Source of the DNA: JBJXHC01 sp046160825
GTDB lineage: Bacteria; Bacteroidota; Ignavibacteria; UBA10030; UBA6906
DNA: 8,409 bases
Assembly (NCBI GenBank): GCA_046160825.1
Contig: JBJXHC010000036.1
Coordinates: 1-8,409 of the forward strand
Reading direction: 5' to 3'
Shown here one piece after another: positions 6,806 to 8,409 of this stretch (positions are counted from its first letter, which is position 1; every line of letters starts with the position of its first letter). Made by a program: the position numbers and the translations under genes. The notes under the pieces were generated by a model. The model saw only the letters and a program-made list of their open reading frames with translations, was not told the DNA's origin and searched no databases.

Positions 6806-7057
6806 GTGGAAGGACCCGTCCCGATAGAATGGACGGAGAACGGCAATCCATTCATCTACTCTAATCGAGAGGCTGCTGAACGGGAGATCGCGGAGGATAC
6901 GATGGAGAGAATCCAACAATATCTTGCGGGCGAAAGGGAATTTGAAGACGCCATGACCGTCGAGGAATATGTGGTTGAAGTAACAGTCTTGTCAAACGGG
7001 TCTATTGTCGATGAAGCAGGAAACAATTACGGAAACGCGTATCGGACAGACATGTAA
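6806..7057 (+). CDS. Small acidic uncharacterised protein; start uncertain, possibly 5'-damaged
   Basis: From GTG 6806 this gives 83 residues, strongly acidic, with EGPVPIEWTENGNPFIYSNREAAEREIAEDT... and a TVEEYVVEVTVL strand near the end. The protein-like sequence clearly begins earlier: the frame is open back to the TAG of the preceding gene (6725-6727), and the codons from about 6776 read IGFCIYIHTLVEGP, which looks like a first beta strand. No ATG, GTG or TTG is available in that upstream part, and GTG 6806 has no ribosome binding site. Either a rare start (ATT 6758 or ATC 6776) is used, the start was lost by mutation, or this is the back half of a fusion with the preceding gene broken by the TAG. 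I do not recognise a named family. It probably belongs to the same transcript as the HNH gene. Confidence 0.6.
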   Translation: MEGPVPIEWTENGNPFIYSNREAAEREIAEDTMERIQQYLAGEREFEDAMTVEEYVVEVTVLSNGSIVDEAGNNYGNAYRTDM

Positions 7058-7138
7058 TTACCACACTTCTGGAAACATGACCTCGTGAAGAATCCCAAAC
7101 GTTGTATTGACCGCATTCAGAAAGCGTTGTCCCGGTAA
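7058..7138 (+). other. Open stretch of 26 codons in frame behind the TAA of the acidic ORF
   Basis: After the TAA at 7055-7057 the same frame stays open to a TAA at 7136-7138 and reads LPHFWKHDL, then VKNPKRCIDRIQKALSR, which looks like the amphipathic basic C-terminal helix of a protein. It has no ATG start of its own; a GTG at 7085 exists without a ribosome binding site. It could be chance, a fragment of a degraded gene, or a former C-terminal extension. Confidence 0.3.
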
Positions 7139-7145
7139 GCCGCTC

Positions 7146-7232
7146 TCACCTCACCAACACCACCTTCGCCGTTTTCACAAATCCTTCCATCTGCAGCCGG
7201 ATCAGATAAATCCCGCTTGCGAAACTCTCGCG
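7146..7232 (-). pseudogene. C-terminal remnant of a T9SS cargo gene, opposite strand
   Basis: Reading leftward from about 7229, the minus strand encodes ESFASGIYLIRLQ, then MEGFVKTAKVVLVR and a TGA stop (complement of 7146-7148). This is the classic end of a type A T9SS sorting domain (Por secretion tail): the ASGIYxxRL strand, then the KTxKxxLVR strand and stop. Upstream of it (above about 7230) the minus-strand frame becomes Arg-rich nonsense, complement of the beta-propeller gene. So only the last 28 or so codons of a cargo gene survive, cut off at a sharp junction near 7230. Confidence 0.75.
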
Positions 7233-7235
7233 CAT

Positions 7236-8409
7236 GGCACAACGCTGTATGCGGTTGCGAACGCGAAGCTGTACAGATATGATGGTACGGTCTGGAGTCT
7301 TTTGCCGCTTGCGGGTATAGTCTTTGACATCGTTGGCGAAATTGATGGTGCGGCCCCTGCATTATTAAGTGGAACGAACGCCGGAGTCTGGCTCTCGACC
7401 AACAGCGGTACGAGCTGGACGGAATCGAATGCCGAGCTCATTGCAACGACAGCGACGATGTTTGCAACCATCGGAGATCAAATCTTTACGCCGATCTCGA
7501 ATCGCATCGCCCGCACAACGGACAATGGGACAACGTGGACATATCCCGGTACCATGGACGCTGCACGCCTCGTTGCCCACGGAACCTCTTTGTTCGCGAC
7601 GACCTGGAATGGCGTCTCCCGCTCGACCGACAATGGTGCAACGTGGACACTTGTCAATCAGGGCATCACCGAATACCTTCCCGACGTGAGGGATATTTCT
7701 GCCACCACCGATGCACTGTACGCATCCTTCTTCTACGTTATTTCATTCCATGGAAATAGTAATTGGTCGAGTGGTGGAGTGTTCCGCTCAACCAATAATG
7801 GTGCATCGTGGGTTCCTGTGAACACCGGTCTTCCACACAGTACATTTTCCGTTGCTGCACCAACGCATCGTGTAGCTGCAAGCGGACAGTCAGTGTTTGC
7901 CGCAACGGTTGGTGGCGTCTATCGATCGACAAATGCAGGAGCAAACTGGTTTCCTGCCGGAAGCGGCATGCCATCAAACACCTGGGTGGAGGCGCTGCAT
8001 AACTCTCTCGCGTACGTTTTGTTTGATTCGAACAATGGCGTCTTCAGGTTCAATGGTACCGCATGGGAAGAGATGAACAACGGGCTCCCTCAGCCGAATG
8101 GATATTATCCATACGCGAACAGTTTTGTCGAGTACAATGGAGCGTTGTATGCTGCAACTTCCGTTGGCGTGTATCGGTTTGACGGAACAAGCTGGTCACA
8201 GTTTGGGACCGGAGAGCCCGCCACATTACCGGTACTCAGTATCGCCGAGGTGAACGGCGACCTTCTCGCCTCAGTCTCATCGAAAGGCGTTTGGAAATAT
8301 TCTCTCACGACGCTTGCTGTGGGTGGAAGTGATGCAACTCCGGACGAGTTCTCACTCGCGCAGAACTATGCCAATCCGTTCAACCCGTCAACAACAGTTC
8401 AATTCTCTG
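7236..8409 (+). CDS. Asp-box beta-propeller protein with T9SS sorting domain, 5'-truncated and running off the right edge
   Basis: One uninterrupted frame of about 390 codons reaches the window end without a stop. It carries repeated bladed-propeller motifs: five Asp-boxes (S/T-x-D/N-x-G-x-x-W) at 7395-7418, 7515-7538, 7623-7646, 7788-7811 and 7926-7949, each near a GV[WFSY]xS strand, plus shorter units such as YDGTVW, FNGTAW and FDGTSW. This is the BNR/sialidase-like (Ycf48-like) type of surface protein, usually a binding or adhesion scaffold and not an enzyme. From 8343 it reads DEFSLAQNYANPFNPSTTVQ, the start of a type A T9SS sorting domain for export across the outer membrane. The N-terminus is missing: propeller sequence starts abruptly at about 7236 with GTTLYAVANAKLY. 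The frame is open back to 7089, but that part is the complement of the inverted T9SS remnant, and the only early start (TTG 7107) gives no signal peptide. Probably a truncated, non-exported pseudogene. Confidence 0.8.

Noticed and set aside
6344..7138. Stop-codon reassignment or programmed readthrough to explain the in-frame TAG and TAA
   Set aside because: TAA ends the RRM gene and TAG ends the MNT gene in the same window, and no recoding signal is visible; gene decay or a lost start is simpler.
7369..7689. 106-residue plus-strand frame over the propeller region
   Set aside because: Arg/Ser-rich out-of-frame reading of the Asp-box repeats; the true frame is open from before 7236 to the end of the window and contains the propeller and T9SS motifs.
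7395..7949. Repeated GACAATGG-type units as a CRISPR array
   Set aside because: They are codons of protein Asp-box repeats in a continuous frame, with unequal spacing and no conserved repeat length.

Overview
The window looks like chromosomal DNA of a bacterium from the Bacteroidota/Chlorobiota (Ignavibacteria-like) side of the tree. The main evidence is a type IX secretion (T9SS) C-terminal sorting domain at the right edge (FSLAQNYANPFNPS) and a second, inverted fragment of the same kind of domain near 7.2 kb. A long secreted M14-type zinc peptidase and an RRM protein with a Gly-rich tail fit that assignment. Several genes have clear purine-rich ribosome binding sites. The lineage is inferred from protein families only.

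Layout. 1-126: outer end of an IS481-like insertion sequence, with the first codons of its transposase running leftward out of the window. 127-492: no convincing gene but two strong hairpins; it may be a degraded or dispersed repeat. 493-902: RRM RNA-binding protein with its own terminator. 1071-1972: NmrA-like NAD(P)-binding protein with its own terminator. 2110-4938: large exported M14 carboxypeptidase-like protein with a glutamine-amidotransferase-like C-terminal region. 4994-5284: MNT-type minimal nucleotidyltransferase without a HEPN partner beside it. 5285-5576: gene-free, with a hairpin and short direct repeats.

5577-7138 is a more A/T-rich accessory block. It holds an HNH restriction-type endonuclease, a 127-residue unknown protein overlapping it by ATGA, and an acidic unknown ORF in the same frame as its upstream neighbour, behind a TAG and lacking an obvious start codon. 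A 26-codon open stretch follows in the same frame behind a TAA. 7146-8409 is a rearranged region. It contains the last 28 or so codons of a T9SS cargo protein on the minus strand, abutting a plus-strand Asp-box beta-propeller protein that lacks its N-terminus and enters its T9SS sorting domain as the window ends.

The RRM, NmrA and M14 genes look like independent units. The HNH gene and the 127-residue gene form a translationally coupled pair, which is the best candidate for a little-described defence or conflict system, though its function is not established by anything visible here. The left and right edges both show signs of rearrangement (IS end, inverted gene fragment, truncated gene).
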